NCBI GenBank assembly: GCA_964617065.1
Contig: CAZTVM010000001.1
Span: forward strand, 1 to 63,592
Direction of reading: 5' to 3'
Source: JAVBNU01 sp964617065
Lineage (GTDB): Bacteria > Cyanobacteriota > Vampirovibrionia > Gastranaerophilales > Gastranaerophilaceae
DNA length: 63,592 nucleotides
The translations under genes and the position numbers were made by a program. Shown piece after piece: positions 8,515 through 17,979 of this stretch. Below the pieces are notes generated by a model. It made no database searches and was not told the origin of the DNA. It saw nothing but the letters and a program-made list of their open reading frames with translations. Numbering within the stretch: position 1 is the stretch's first letter; each line of letters starts with the position of its first letter.

Positions 8515-10485
8515 ATGAACAACTATTTTTTAGGAATAGCTATTTTGTTTTTTAGTACAATTTTAACTTTATTTGTTAAAAGTTCAAAACAAAAATTAAG
8601 AATAATATCGATTGGTGCAGTGTTAGCGTCGTTTTTTACAGTGTACAATGCTGTTGACGTAATGCTTAGTGGCACGCAAGAAATTGTTATTAATTTAGGT
8701 TCGTTTTTTCAAAATTTACGTTTTGCAATTGACAAATTAAGTGCTTTTTTTATTATTTTCATTTCGATAATGACGACTCTCGCTATAATTTACGCTAACG
8801 GATATTTGAAACCATACATCGAAAAAGGCAAAGATATAACGACACATTGTATTTTTTTACCTATGCTTTTGATATCCATGTTGGGAGTTGTTGTTTGTCA
8901 AAATGCGTTAATGTTTCTCGTTGTATGGGAGCTAATGTCACTTTCCTCATTCTTTTTAGTCATATTTGAAAATAATAAAAAAGAAGTATTAGACGCAGGA
9001 ATTAAATATCTCGTCTATATGCATATTTCGGTTATATTCATAATTTTATGTTTTATATTATTATCAATAAAAGCATCAAGCCTTGATTTTTTGAGTTTTA
9101 AAGCTGTCCTTATGAATAATGTTCCTTTTGCAAACATAATATTTATTTTGGCATTTTTCGGTTTTGGTATAAAAGCTGGATTTATACCGTTTCATAATTG
9201 GTTGCCTGCAGCCCATCCTGCGGCGCCGAGCCATGTTTCAGGAATAATGAGCGGTGTTATGATAAAAACAGGAATATACGGTATTTTGAGGGTTTTAACG
9301 TTCATCAGCACACCCTCAGTTGAAATTAGTTATTTTGTTTTAATAATTTCAGTTTTATCAGCTTTATATGGAGTTTTATACGCAATTGCACAACATGATT
9401 TAAAAAAGTTGTTGGCTTATCATAGCATTGAAAATATAGCTATAATAGGCATAGGAGTTGGCATAGGAATGTTGGGACTAGCATATAACAATTCCATTGT
9501 GGCAATTTTAGGCTTTGCTGGCGGGATTTTGCACATACTCAATCATTCCATTTTTAAAGAATTACTTTTTCTCGCAGCTGGTTCAGTTTACAACAAAACT
9601 CACACTCGTGACATTGAAATTTTAGGTGGATTAGTTAAATCCATGCCAAAAACATCAGTTTTGTTTTTGGTCGGTTCTGTCGCAATTTGTGGATTACCAC
9701 CGTTTAATGGGTTTGTCAGCGAATTTTTAATATATTTTGGCTTATTAAAAGGGCTTTCTATCGAGAATATCGGCTGTTTAATGGGCTGTTTATTTGGATT
9801 AGCAGGACTTGCTTTGGTAGGTACAATGGCTATACTATGTTTTACTAAGGTTTTCAGCATTGTATTTTTAGGCGAAAGCAGAAGCGATAATGCACAAAAC
9901 GTATCTAAGGACACATCAATTTATTTTATATTGCCGATGTCAATTTTGGCTGTGTTTACGTTACTTATAGGTTTGTTCCCAAAGCAAATATTTGCATTTT
10001 TAACTTTGCCTGTTTCAGTTTTCGTTCCGATTTCTGAAATAGCAAGTATCGTAAATTTAATGCAAACGATTTCATATACCTTCTTTTTTATGATAATAGC
10101 AATTTTTGTTTTATATATTTTAAAGAAAATTTTGTATAAAAATCACGAAAAAAGCTGCACTTGGGGCTGTGGGTACAACAAGCCTAATTCAAATATGCAA
10201 TATAGCGCTTCAAGTTATGCTTCTCCATTTATAAAAATGGCGACACCTTTGTTTGTAAAAATAACTGACGTCAAAAAGCCAAAATCAATATTTCCTACTG
10301 ATGCTCATTATTCTACTCGTGTCGAGGATATTGAAGAATCTTATTTATTGCAACCAATAATAAGGTTTACAGAAAAATTTTTGGAACAATTCGAAAAAAT
10401 ACAAAACGGAAATATTCAATATTATATCAGTTTTGGTTTAATATTTTTGCTTTTAGCTGTAGTCGGTGTAGTTATATTGGGATAA
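8515..10485 (+). CDS. Proton-translocating antiporter-like subunit (HyfB/EchA/NuoL type)
   Basis: A 656-residue polytopic membrane protein, first gene of the six-gene complex operon. Hallmarks of ion-pumping antiporter subunits: the TM5 glutamate (WELMSL), the TM7 lysine (FGIKAGFIP), and the broken TM8 region HPAAPSHVSGIMSGVMIKTG. The C-terminal CGYNKPNSNMQY segment, lateral helix and final membrane helix are those of HyfB/HycC-like subunits. ATG at 8515 is preceded by GAGG. By family knowledge it carries H+ or Na+ across the inner membrane, driven by the soluble arm encoded downstream. The next gene starts 3 nt after the stop, so translation is probably coupled. Confidence 0.85.
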   Translation: MNNYFLGIAILFFSTILTLFVKSSKQKLRIISIGAVLASFFTVYNAVDVMLSGTQEIVINLGSFFQNLRFAIDKLSAFFIIFISIMTTLAIIYANGYLKPYIEKGKDITTHCIFLPMLLISMLGVVVCQNALMFLVVWELMSLSSFFLVIFENNKKEVLDAGIKYLVYMHISVIFIILCFILLSIKASSLDFLSFKAVLMNNVPFANIIFILAFFGFGIKAGFIPFHNWLPAAHPAAPSHVSGIMSGVMIKTGIYGILRVLTFISTPSVEISYFVLIISVLSALYGVLYAIAQHDLKKLLAYHSIENIAIIGIGVGIGMLGLAYNNSIVAILGFAGGILHILNHSIFKELLFLAAGSVYNKTHTRDIEILGGLVKSMPKTSVLFLVGSVAICGLPPFNGFVSEFLIYFGLLKGLSIENIGCLMGCLFGLAGLALVGTMAILCFTKVFSIVFLGESRSDNAQNVSKDTSIYFILPMSILAVFTLLIGLFPKQIFAFLTLPVSVFVPISEIASIVNLMQTISYTFFFMIIAIFVLYILKKILYKNHEKSCTWGCGYNKPNSNMQYSASSYASPFIKMATPLFVKITDVKKPKSIFPTDAHYSTRVEDIEESYLLQPIIRFTEKFLEQFEKIQNGNIQYYISFGLIFLLLAVVGVVILG

Positions 10486-10488
10486 AAA

Positions 10489-11418
10489 ATGGAAAATAAT
10501 ATATTACTGATAATAATAAATATTTTAATTTTGCTGATTATGCCTTTTTTAGTTTTAGGAATTATAAAAAAGACAAAAGCATTTTGGGGTGGGCGAAAAG
10601 GAGTTTCTTTATTACAAACACTTTATGATTTTATTAAATTAATAAAAAAAAGTCGAGTTATAAGTCATACAACATCGTGGATATTTGATTTTTCACCGAT
10701 TATTGTTTTTGTAACGACATTATTTGCCGGATTATTTGCGCCTATTCTTTGTGGTAATTCAATTATCAATGTTGAAGCCGGATTTATTATATTTTCTTAT
10801 ATTTTTGGTTTAGGCAAATTTTTTGCTTTAATTTCAGCGATGCACACAGGCAGTAGTTTCGAAGGAATGGGCGCAAGTCGAGAAGCTTGTTTTACTACAA
10901 TCATTGAGCCTGCATTTTTTGTCATTTTAGCCTCAATCATTGCCCTCAGTGGTAACTACAATTTTAATTCTATTTCTTCAATAATACATTCTACAGGATT
11001 TTATGGAATTTTAATTGTTATAATAGCTGTTTTTGCTATCGGAATAATGCTATTAATGGAAGGGGCTAGAGTCCCTGTTGACGACCCTGACACACACTTA
11101 GAATTGACAATGTTGCATGAGGTTATGATACTCGACAATTCAGGTATTGATTTAGCGTTGTTGACTTGGGCTAGTGGAATTAAAATTATTATTTTGATGT
11201 CATTAATCGCAAATTTGATTATACCTGCAGGGCTTCCTTTTACCCTGTCTGCAATTTTGTTTTTCAGTATTTTATTTATATTGGCTGTAATTATTGGCAC
11301 GATTGAATCAGCAATTGCAAGGTTTCGTATGACTCATATTTTTGAATTCGTTTTTATAATGAGTTCTTTTGCACTTGTGGTCGCATCGTTAGTAGCTGTA
11401 AAAATGTATGGAGTTTGA
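10489..11418 (+). CDS. Membrane anchor subunit (HyfC/EchB/NuoH type)
   Basis: A 309-residue membrane protein with the motifs of the NuoH/HyfC family: GRKGVSLLQTLYDFIKL in the first cytoplasmic loop, TGSSFEGMGASREA, and ARVPVDDPDTHLELTMLHE. This subunit joins the redox arm to the antiporter arm; its acidic loop residues are thought to link electron transfer to ion movement. The TGSSFEGMG form is typical of the hydrogenase-related branch rather than of respiratory complex I. It overlaps the next annotated frame by a few bases. Confidence 0.87.
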   Translation: MENNILLIIINILILLIMPFLVLGIIKKTKAFWGGRKGVSLLQTLYDFIKLIKKSRVISHTTSWIFDFSPIIVFVTTLFAGLFAPILCGNSIINVEAGFIIFSYIFGLGKFFALISAMHTGSSFEGMGASREACFTTIIEPAFFVILASIIALSGNYNFNSISSIIHSTGFYGILIVIIAVFAIGIMLLMEGARVPVDDPDTHLELTMLHEVMILDNSGIDLALLTWASGIKIIILMSLIANLIIPAGLPFTLSAILFFSILFILAVIIGTIESAIARFRMTHIFEFVFIMSSFALVVASLVAVKMYGV

Positions 11419-11422
11419 GAAA

Positions 11423-12073
11423 ATGGTTGACGGTTTGATTATTTTATTCGGTTTAACAATGCTTTATTTGTCGATTACCAGTCGATTGAAAGCGCATGTA
11501 AATATTCTTATTGCGCAAGGAGTATTATTATTTTTTATTTGCGCAAAAAGTTTTTCTCACATTCCTTTATTTGTAATTATATTTTTGACAATAGAAACAC
11601 TTGTCGTTAAAGCTGGACTTATACCTTGGTTTTTAAATAAAGTTTTAAAAAAAACTCATTCAAATCGAGATACTGATGCAAATATTCCTCATTTCTATTG
11701 CCTTTTAATATCGAGTGTTCTTATGTTTAGTGGATTTATTATAAGTGTATTCAACATTCCATCATTAAAAATGATTAATTCGCTGTATTTTGGAGTAGCT
11801 TTGGCTACAATAATAATTAGTTTATGGCTCATAACAATTAAACACAACATATTATCAAATGTTATTGAATTTATAACAATGGAAAACGGTATATTTTTAT
11901 TATCGTTATCAGTTGCTAAAAACATGCCAATGTTAGTAAATATTGGTGTTTTGCTAGACGTTTTCATTGCAATTTATATTTTGGGTTTATTCGCTTCCCA
12001 AATAAACAAAGAGTTAGGCGATATGGAAGTGTCACACTTATCGGATTTGAAGGATTGTGAATATAATGATTAA
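11423..12073 (+). CDS. Small membrane subunit (HyfE-like, NuoK-related)
   Basis: About 216 residues, six or seven hydrophobic helices. I place the start at ATG 11423, because GGAG at 11410-11413 sits 9 nt upstream; an in-frame ATG at 11408 would overlap the hyfC-like stop and that ribosome site. The helices include IIFLTIETLVVKAGLIPW, with acid and lysine residues in membrane segments as expected for HyfE/NuoK relatives. The C-terminal tail is short and acidic. Its position between the HyfC- and HyfF-like genes matches hyf and mrp-type hydrogenase operons. Confidence 0.78.
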   Translation: MVDGLIILFGLTMLYLSITSRLKAHVNILIAQGVLLFFICAKSFSHIPLFVIIFLTIETLVVKAGLIPWFLNKVLKKTHSNRDTDANIPHFYCLLISSVLMFSGFIISVFNIPSLKMINSLYFGVALATIIISLWLITIKHNILSNVIEFITMENGIFLLSLSVAKNMPMLVNIGVLLDVFIAIYILGLFASQINKELGDMEVSHLSDLKDCEYND

Positions 12074-13499
12074 TTTAATTTTAATACTACCTATATTATT
12101 TTGTTTAATTTTATTTTTTATAAAAAGCAAAACTTTAAATAATATTTTTATCGTTCTTTATGCATTGGTGCATTTAAGTACCGGCGTTACGTATTTTTTA
12201 AACGAAAATATATTACAAAATAGCAGTTACTTTGCCTTAAATAATTACAATTTGATATTTTATTTTATATTATCAATTGTTTTTTTAGCTGTTGCCGTTT
12301 ACAACGTTGGCTATTCAAAGATTTTGAATAATAATTTTTCAAAAAGACAACTTAGCAATTACTCAATAATGACATTAGCTTTTGTTTTTGCAATGACTGG
12401 AGGTATTTTGTCGAGCAATTTAGGTCTGTCATGGATTTTTATAGAAGGTACGACTTTAGCAAGTGCTTATTTGATTTATTTTAACAAAACAAAACACTCT
12501 ATCGAAGCTGCATGGAAATACGTTTTTATTTGTTCAATAGGAATTGCGTTGGCTTTTGTCGGAATAATTCTTTTGACCATTGCGACTGGCAGTTTAAATA
12601 GTCTCAATTATATAGAATTGGTAAAAAATGCCGGTTCATTTAATCATTTTTGGTTGAATATATCTTTTGTTTTTATATTGTTTGGATTGGGAACAAAAAT
12701 GGGGCTCGCTCCGGTACATTTTTGGTTACCTGACGCACATGCAGAAGCGCCTAGTCCGATTAGCGCATTATTATCTGCGACATTGCTGAATTGTGCTTTT
12801 TTCGTTATTTTAAATGTCTACAAAATTATGCTTGCGGCTGATTGCACATACTTTGCCAAAATTATGTTGATTTCGATGGGATTTATGTCTTTGTTTGTGA
12901 CTTCTGTTTTTATGTTACATACAAAGAATTACAAAAGAATGTTAGCGTACTCCTCTATTGAAAATATGGGGATTTTAGCTATAGCAACGGCGTTAGGAGG
13001 TATTGCTTATTATGCTATGTTTATACATCTAATCGGTCATTCTTTAATAAAAGCTTCCTATTTTTTAACATCGGGGAATATTTTAGTTTTATTTGATACA
13101 AAAAAAATCAAAAACGTGAAAGCGTTGAATTTAGTAGATAAAAAAACGGAATGGCTTTGGCTGGCGAGCTTCTTAGGAATATGTGCATTTCCACCGAGTA
13201 TGTTATTTATCAGCGAATTTTTGATTGTTAAAGCATTTTTAATCCAACACAATTATTTGTTGTGCTGTTTGTTTTTAGTACTACTGACTATAATTTTGTA
13301 TGGCATGTCAAAAGTTGTTATAAAAATGGTTTACAGCGAAAAGTCAAAAGAAAAACTTGAATTAGCAAAAAACAATCTTACTAAAATAACTTTCTCCATG
13401 TATTTTCCTCAGCTTGTAATGTTGACGCTCGCTTTTACTATGGGTATTTATTTACCGAAGATTTTGGATAAACTTATTAAAACCACAATTATAGGATAA
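12066..13499 (+). CDS. Second antiporter-like subunit (HyfF/NuoN type)
   Basis: About 477 residues, roughly 14 membrane helices. Family motifs: GLGTKMGLAPVHFWLPDAHA followed by EAPSPISALLSA, and GHSLIKASYFLTSG. The lysines in TM7 and TM8 of the proton path are present. The ATG at 12066 overlaps the previous gene by 8 nt and has AAGGA upstream; a GTG at 12057 is the alternative. Two antiporter-like subunits (this one and the HyfB type) suggest two ion channels, more than minimal Ech (one) and like Hyf and Ehr complexes. Confidence 0.83.
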   Translation: MINLILILPILFCLILFFIKSKTLNNIFIVLYALVHLSTGVTYFLNENILQNSSYFALNNYNLIFYFILSIVFLAVAVYNVGYSKILNNNFSKRQLSNYSIMTLAFVFAMTGGILSSNLGLSWIFIEGTTLASAYLIYFNKTKHSIEAAWKYVFICSIGIALAFVGIILLTIATGSLNSLNYIELVKNAGSFNHFWLNISFVFILFGLGTKMGLAPVHFWLPDAHAEAPSPISALLSATLLNCAFFVILNVYKIMLAADCTYFAKIMLISMGFMSLFVTSVFMLHTKNYKRMLAYSSIENMGILAIATALGGIAYYAMFIHLIGHSLIKASYFLTSGNILVLFDTKKIKNVKALNLVDKKTEWLWLASFLGICAFPPSMLFISEFLIVKAFLIQHNYLLCCLFLVLLTIILYGMSKVVIKMVYSEKSKEKLELAKNNLTKITFSMYFPQLVMLTLAFTMGIYLPKILDKLIKTTIIG

Positions 13500-13503
13500 A
13501 AAT

Positions 13504-14958
13504 ATGAATTATTATGTAATGAAAAATAATCAAAGAATAAATCTACAAGACATTCCGACACTTGAGTTTACAGTTTTCAGAACGCAATTAGTTGCAACAA
13601 ATTTACGAGTATTATCATATTTTGGCTGCGATTGGGGCGAATATGTAAAAATATTTGCTTTGTTGGCTGACGATGAAAAAGGCGAAATAATTGTTGCTTC
13701 TTCAAGTTTGAGTAAAACCGTTAAGGAATATGAGTCTATTACAAAAGAAAATACCCAATATCACATGTTTGAAAGAGAATTTTATGAACAGTTTGGTATA
13801 AAACCGCTAGGTCACCCATGGCTAAAGCCTGTTCGCAAAAATCAAGATGATTATGAGTTTTTCAAGTTTGAAGGTGAAGAAACACATGAAGTCGCTGTAG
13901 GACCCATTCATGCCGGAGTTATCGAACCGGGACATTTCAGATTTGAATGTCAAGGCGAAAAAGTTTACAATCTCGAAATTATGCTAGGCTACCAGCATCG
14001 AGGTGTCGAAGATTTGATGGTCAAAAATCATTCAAATCAATTAGCTGAGTCGATTTGTGGCGACAGCGTAATTGCTTACAATATGGCTTATTCTCAAATA
14101 ATTGAGAATTTGACAAATACTGAAATCACTCAAAAAGCAAAAATAATAAGAAGAATAGCTCTTGAAATTGAGAGAATAGCTATACACATCGGCGACATGG
14201 GTGCTATTTTAGGCGATATTGCTTATTCGATGGGGAAAGAAGTCTATGCGGTAAATAGAACTCTCATCATAAATACGATGCTGGAAATTTGCGGAAATCG
14301 TTTTGGCAGAGGCTTGATAACCGCTGGTGGTGTAGATTTCGATATTGACAATGAAATGTGCGAAAAAATGATTTCAGTATTGAATAATCTTCAAAATACA
14401 ATAGATAAAATGACTAAAACTGCTTTGTCTAATTCAACAGTAATGTCGAGATTGGAAAAAACAGGAACTGTATCAAATGAAACCGCACAAAAGTTAAATC
14501 TGGTTGGTATGATTGGTCGCTCTTGCGGTATTTGTATTGATAGTAGATTTGATTTTGAAGACGAATTTTACAAAGATTTTGAAAGAAAACCATTTAAAGC
14601 CACAAATGACGCATACTCCAGATTTAAAATACGATACAAGGAAATAAAAGACTCAATGTATTTTATAAAAAAATTAATATCAACGCTAAAAAAATATGAA
14701 TTAGAAGCCAAAAATGTTGAAATAAAAAATACGTTTTTACCAGATAGTTTTGCTGTTTCAATAGTAGAAAGCTGGCGAGGTGAATTAGTGCACATAGCGA
14801 CGACCGATAACCAAGGTAATTTAACAAGATATAAAATAAAAGACCCTTCATTCAATAATTGGTACGGTTTGTCAATGGCTGTCAGAAATAATGGAATATC
14901 AGATTTCCCACTTTGTAATAAAGGCTTCGACCTTTCTTATTGTGGATTTGATTTGTAA
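13504..14958 (+). CDS. Hydrogenase-large-subunit-like protein with fused NuoC domain, Ni-Fe ligands mostly lost (Ehr type)
   Basis: 484 residues. The N-terminal ~115 residues are a NuoC/30-kDa domain (FEREFYEQFGIKPLGHPWLK). The rest is the 49-kDa/large-subunit fold (GYQHRGVEDLM). True [NiFe] enzymes have CxxC twice. Here the first motif is C185-G-D-S188 and the second is D476-L-S-Y-C480-G481, ending two residues... before the stop region FDL, so three of four Ni ligands are missing or displaced. There is no C-terminal extension for a maturation protease and no hyp gene nearby. This matches energy-converting hydrogenase-related (Ehr) complexes, not an H2-producing hydrogenase. The electron acceptor or substrate at this site is unknown. 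Confidence 0.85.
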   Translation: MNYYVMKNNQRINLQDIPTLEFTVFRTQLVATNLRVLSYFGCDWGEYVKIFALLADDEKGEIIVASSSLSKTVKEYESITKENTQYHMFEREFYEQFGIKPLGHPWLKPVRKNQDDYEFFKFEGEETHEVAVGPIHAGVIEPGHFRFECQGEKVYNLEIMLGYQHRGVEDLMVKNHSNQLAESICGDSVIAYNMAYSQIIENLTNTEITQKAKIIRRIALEIERIAIHIGDMGAILGDIAYSMGKEVYAVNRTLIINTMLEICGNRFGRGLITAGGVDFDIDNEMCEKMISVLNNLQNTIDKMTKTALSNSTVMSRLEKTGTVSNETAQKLNLVGMIGRSCGICIDSRFDFEDEFYKDFERKPFKATNDAYSRFKIRYKEIKDSMYFIKKLISTLKKYELEAKNVEIKNTFLPDSFAVSIVESWRGELVHIATTDNQGNLTRYKIKDPSFNNWYGLSMAVRNNGISDFPLCNKGFDLSYCGFDL

Positions 14959-14979
14959 TTAAATGTAAGGAACTACAAA

Positions 14980-15738
14980 ATGTTTGATACTTTAAAAATG
15001 AAATTATTGCAAAAAAAACAATTTATACCGAATATTAAAAATGCAAAAATGAAGCAACAATTCAGAGGATTGCCTATTTTGAACAATTCAAAATGTGATG
15101 TTAACGCTAATGCAACAAAAATTTGTCCTACAAATGCGTTGAAAATTAATCCGTTGAGTATTGATTTAGGTCGCTGCACCTTGTGTGGAAAGTGCCAAAA
15201 TAAGTGCGGAGAAGGGGCTATAAATTTTTCAAATTTTTATAAATTAGGTGTTGATAAAAAAGAAAAACTCATTATCACTGAAGAAATTAATTGCGAAAAA
15301 TATTATGCAAACGCAATAGAAATAAGAAAAGAAATATATTCAATTTTTAACCGTTCAATAAAATTCAGGCAAGTTTCAGCCGGTGGGTGCAACGGTTGCG
15401 AAATGGAATTGAATGCTTGTTCTAATGCGAATTTCGATATGGGACGATATGGAATAGATTTTGTCGCTTCACCCCGACATGCAGACGGTCTTGTGATTAC
15501 AGGACCAATTACAAAAAATATGGCTTTTGCGCTAGAAGATGCATACAAAGCTACTCCGAATCCTAAAGTAGTAATTTTATGTGGTGCTTGTGCTATAAGC
15601 GGAGGTATATTTCAAAATTCAGCAGAATTAAATCGAGATTTTTTAAATAAATACAATATTGATTTATATATTCCAGGCTGTCCTACTCACCCATTGACAT
15701 TCATAAACGCTGTTCTCGATTTTGTTAGAAAAAAATAA
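14980..15738 (+). CDS. Ferredoxin-domain plus hydrogenase-small-subunit-like protein (HyfI/EchC/NuoB type)
   Basis: 252 residues. The N-terminal part holds an Fe-S motif CTLCGKCQNKC (Cys66, 69, 72, 76) and a second, degenerate ferredoxin motif before it (ICPTNAL retained). The C-terminal part is the NuoB/HyfI fold with all four cluster ligands: C137-x2-C140, C204 in GACAISGG and C234 in PGCP. The proximal [4Fe-4S] cluster is therefore intact even though the catalytic Ni-Fe site of its partner is not. The fusion merges what hyf operons encode as separate HyfH and HyfI-like proteins. It is the last gene of the operon, 21 nt after the large subunit. Confidence 0.87.
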   Translation: MFDTLKMKLLQKKQFIPNIKNAKMKQQFRGLPILNNSKCDVNANATKICPTNALKINPLSIDLGRCTLCGKCQNKCGEGAINFSNFYKLGVDKKEKLIITEEINCEKYYANAIEIRKEIYSIFNRSIKFRQVSAGGCNGCEMELNACSNANFDMGRYGIDFVASPRHADGLVITGPITKNMAFALEDAYKATPNPKVVILCGACAISGGIFQNSAELNRDFLNKYNIDLYIPGCPTHPLTFINAVLDFVRKK

Positions 15739-15790
15739 TAACTATAAAATATATTTATTTTATAATGCAAATAACAGGGAAGGTTAAATT

Positions 15791-16720
15791 ATGTCAAAAT
15801 TATACAAAATGTCCGGTGTGGATATTGAACAATCAAATATTTTAACGCACAAAATTCAATCTAAAACACAGCTTGCTAACATAGGTAGATTTTCAGCACT
15901 GTGTGAATTACCTATGAGTGACTATTTACTTGTGACTACAGTCGATGGAATCGGGACAAAGATTTTGCCATTATTAGAGAAAAAGGACTACAAAACAATA
16001 GCAAATGATGTTATTGCTATGAATTTGAATGACTTAGCTTGCTCCGGAGCGAGAGCTGTAAGCTTTTCAGATTATATTGCGTTAAACACAATCGACCCTG
16101 AAGCGATTTCTGAAATTGTAAAAGAGCTAGCGTTGCAACTAAAAAAGTACAATTGCCAACTTTCATCAGGGGAAACCTCAGAAATGAAATCGCTAATACC
16201 TATAAACAAAATGGACATAGCAGGTTTTGCTGTTGGACTTGTAAAAAGAGAAAATTTATTACCTTCTGACGATATAGATGAAGGCGATTTGATAATCGGG
16301 CTAAAATCTAACGGTGTACACGCAAATGGATTTTCTTTAATCAGAAAATTAGTGGCTGAAAAAAAACTTGACGAAAAAGATTTCGAAATCGCCCTAAGAC
16401 CTACCACTATATATTTAAACGAAATTGTAAAATTAGCAGAAAATCATCTTATTAAATCTGCCGCAAATATCACAGGTGGAGGAATTAGTAACATAGAAAG
16501 GGCTTTACCTAAAGGCTTTTCGTATCATGTCGATTTAGATACTATACCCGAACAGGCGATTTTTAAAAAATTATATAATTTATGCGGCGATGAGTGTTAC
16601 GAAGTATTCAATATGGGAGTTGGTTTTTGCGTCGTCGTTGCGCCTGAAAAATCAGAAAAAGCGATTGAAAAACTTGCGCAATACAGTCCGTTTATTTTCG
16701 GTGAGGTTATAAAAAAATGA
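15791..16720 (+). CDS. purM: Phosphoribosylformylglycinamidine cyclo-ligase
   Basis: AIR synthetase, step five of purine synthesis: ATP-dependent ring closure of FGAM. 309 residues, a little shorter than the usual ~345. Motifs are VDGIGTK, NDVIAMNLNDLACSGA (Mg/ATP loop), SSGETSEM and the glycine-rich ITGGGISN. A TATAAT box (15761-15766) and GGGAAGG Shine-Dalgarno precede the start, so a new transcription unit probably begins here. It overlaps purD by 4 nt (ATGA type), which indicates coupled translation of consecutive pathway genes. Confidence 0.93.
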   Translation: MSKLYKMSGVDIEQSNILTHKIQSKTQLANIGRFSALCELPMSDYLLVTTVDGIGTKILPLLEKKDYKTIANDVIAMNLNDLACSGARAVSFSDYIALNTIDPEAISEIVKELALQLKKYNCQLSSGETSEMKSLIPINKMDIAGFAVGLVKRENLLPSDDIDEGDLIIGLKSNGVHANGFSLIRKLVAEKKLDEKDFEIALRPTTIYLNEIVKLAENHLIKSAANITGGGISNIERALPKGFSYHVDLDTIPEQAIFKKLYNLCGDECYEVFNMGVGFCVVVAPEKSEKAIEKLAQYSPFIFGEVIKK

Positions 16721-17958
16721 AATTCAATTTTCTTGTAATTGGAGCTGGGGCAAGAGAACACGCTATTTGTCAAAAATTGCTGCAATCAAAATTTTTAAAT
16801 AAGCTATTTTTAGCTGATGCAAATGATGGTTTTTGTAATTTAGGTGAAAATTTAAACTATGTCGATTTTGACGACTTGGCGAAAAAAGCGCAAAATTTAA
16901 AAGTCGACATTTTAGTTGTTGGCTCGGAAGTTCCACTTGCACAAGGGATTGTCAATATTTTCGAAAAATACAATATCAAATGTATCGGTGCTAATAAATA
17001 TTTTACGCAACTTGAAAGTTCTAAATCTTTCGCAAAAACTTTTATGAACAAAAACGGAATAAAAACGCCAAACTATAAAATTATAACTTGTGAAAAAGAA
17101 ATAAATACAGCATTTCATTTTTTTAATTCGCCTTTCACAATAAAAGCTGATGGACTTTGCGGTGGGAAAGGCGTTATTATTGAAAAAAATAAAAAAATTG
17201 CTCAAAAAATTATAAAAGACTATCTTAACGGTAAATTTAATGAAGCTTCAAAAAAAGTTTTGTTGGAAGAATTTATCAAAGGTGACGAGTTGTCTTTGAT
17301 AAGCGCTTTTGATGGAAAAAAGCTAAAGGCTTTTATTCCTGCCAGAGATTTTAAAAAATTAACAAATGACGAAAATTCCCCAAATACCGGAGGTATGGGC
17401 GCAATTGCGCCAGTGAGCTTAACTGAGTTGCAACAAAATAAGCTTGGTAACTATTTAAAAAAACTGGAAAAATCGTTAATAGCTGATGGGTATACTTTTA
17501 CAGGCTTTATCTACAGTGGATTAATTTGGGCAAAAAATGATTTTTATGTTCTTGAGTACAATATGCGCTTAGGTGACCCTGAAACACAAGTCCTGTTAAT
17601 GAACATGAATAGTGATTTTGGTGAATTGTTATACAAAATAGCGTATAAAAAGCTTGATGAATATGAATTTCAGTGGGCTAACACTCAAAGTTGTTGTTTA
17701 GTCGTAGCGACAGAAGGATATCCAATTTCAAAAAATCAAAAAGACGGTGAATTAATAGAAAATTACGACGATTTAGGAAATGAAACAGAAGTTTTTTTTG
17801 CAGGTGTAAAATGTGAGAATAATAATTTTTACTCCAAAGGTGGGAGAGTACTTTCACTGTGCACAAATTCTCCAAAAAATTTCGAATTACTTTACGACAC
17901 CGCTGAAAAATTGAAATTAAAACATAAGTTTTACAGAAAAGATTTAAAAATAGACTAA
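16717..17958 (+). CDS. purD: Phosphoribosylamine--glycine ligase
   Basis: GAR synthetase, step two of purine synthesis. 413 residues in the ATP-grasp layout: N-terminal Rossmann-like domain (VIGAGAREHAI), ATP-binding IKADGLCGGKGVII, and the catalytic NTGGMGAIAPV and MRLGDPETQ motifs. All key motifs are complete. It is translationally coupled to purM, and the two form an operon. It converges on the U32-like gene with only 21 nt between stops and no obvious terminator hairpin. Confidence 0.95.
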   Translation: MKFNFLVIGAGAREHAICQKLLQSKFLNKLFLADANDGFCNLGENLNYVDFDDLAKKAQNLKVDILVVGSEVPLAQGIVNIFEKYNIKCIGANKYFTQLESSKSFAKTFMNKNGIKTPNYKIITCEKEINTAFHFFNSPFTIKADGLCGGKGVIIEKNKKIAQKIIKDYLNGKFNEASKKVLLEEFIKGDELSLISAFDGKKLKAFIPARDFKKLTNDENSPNTGGMGAIAPVSLTELQQNKLGNYLKKLEKSLIADGYTFTGFIYSGLIWAKNDFYVLEYNMRLGDPETQVLLMNMNSDFGELLYKIAYKKLDEYEFQWANTQSCCLVVATEGYPISKNQKDGELIENYDDLGNETEVFFAGVKCENNNFYSKGGRVLSLCTNSPKNFELLYDTAEKLKLKHKFYRKDLKID

Positions 17959-17979
17959 ACTCAAAATTGCACAATAAAT

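Noticed and set aside
13504..14958. Functional [NiFe]-hydrogenase large subunit
   Set aside because: Three of the four required cysteine ligands are absent and there is no cleavable C-terminal tail or hyp gene nearby.
8515..15738. Respiratory complex I (nuo operon)
   Set aside because: No nuoE, F, G, A, J or K-like order; the subunit types (HyfB, C, E, F, G, I) and the NuoC-NuoD fusion fit the hydrogenase-related group.
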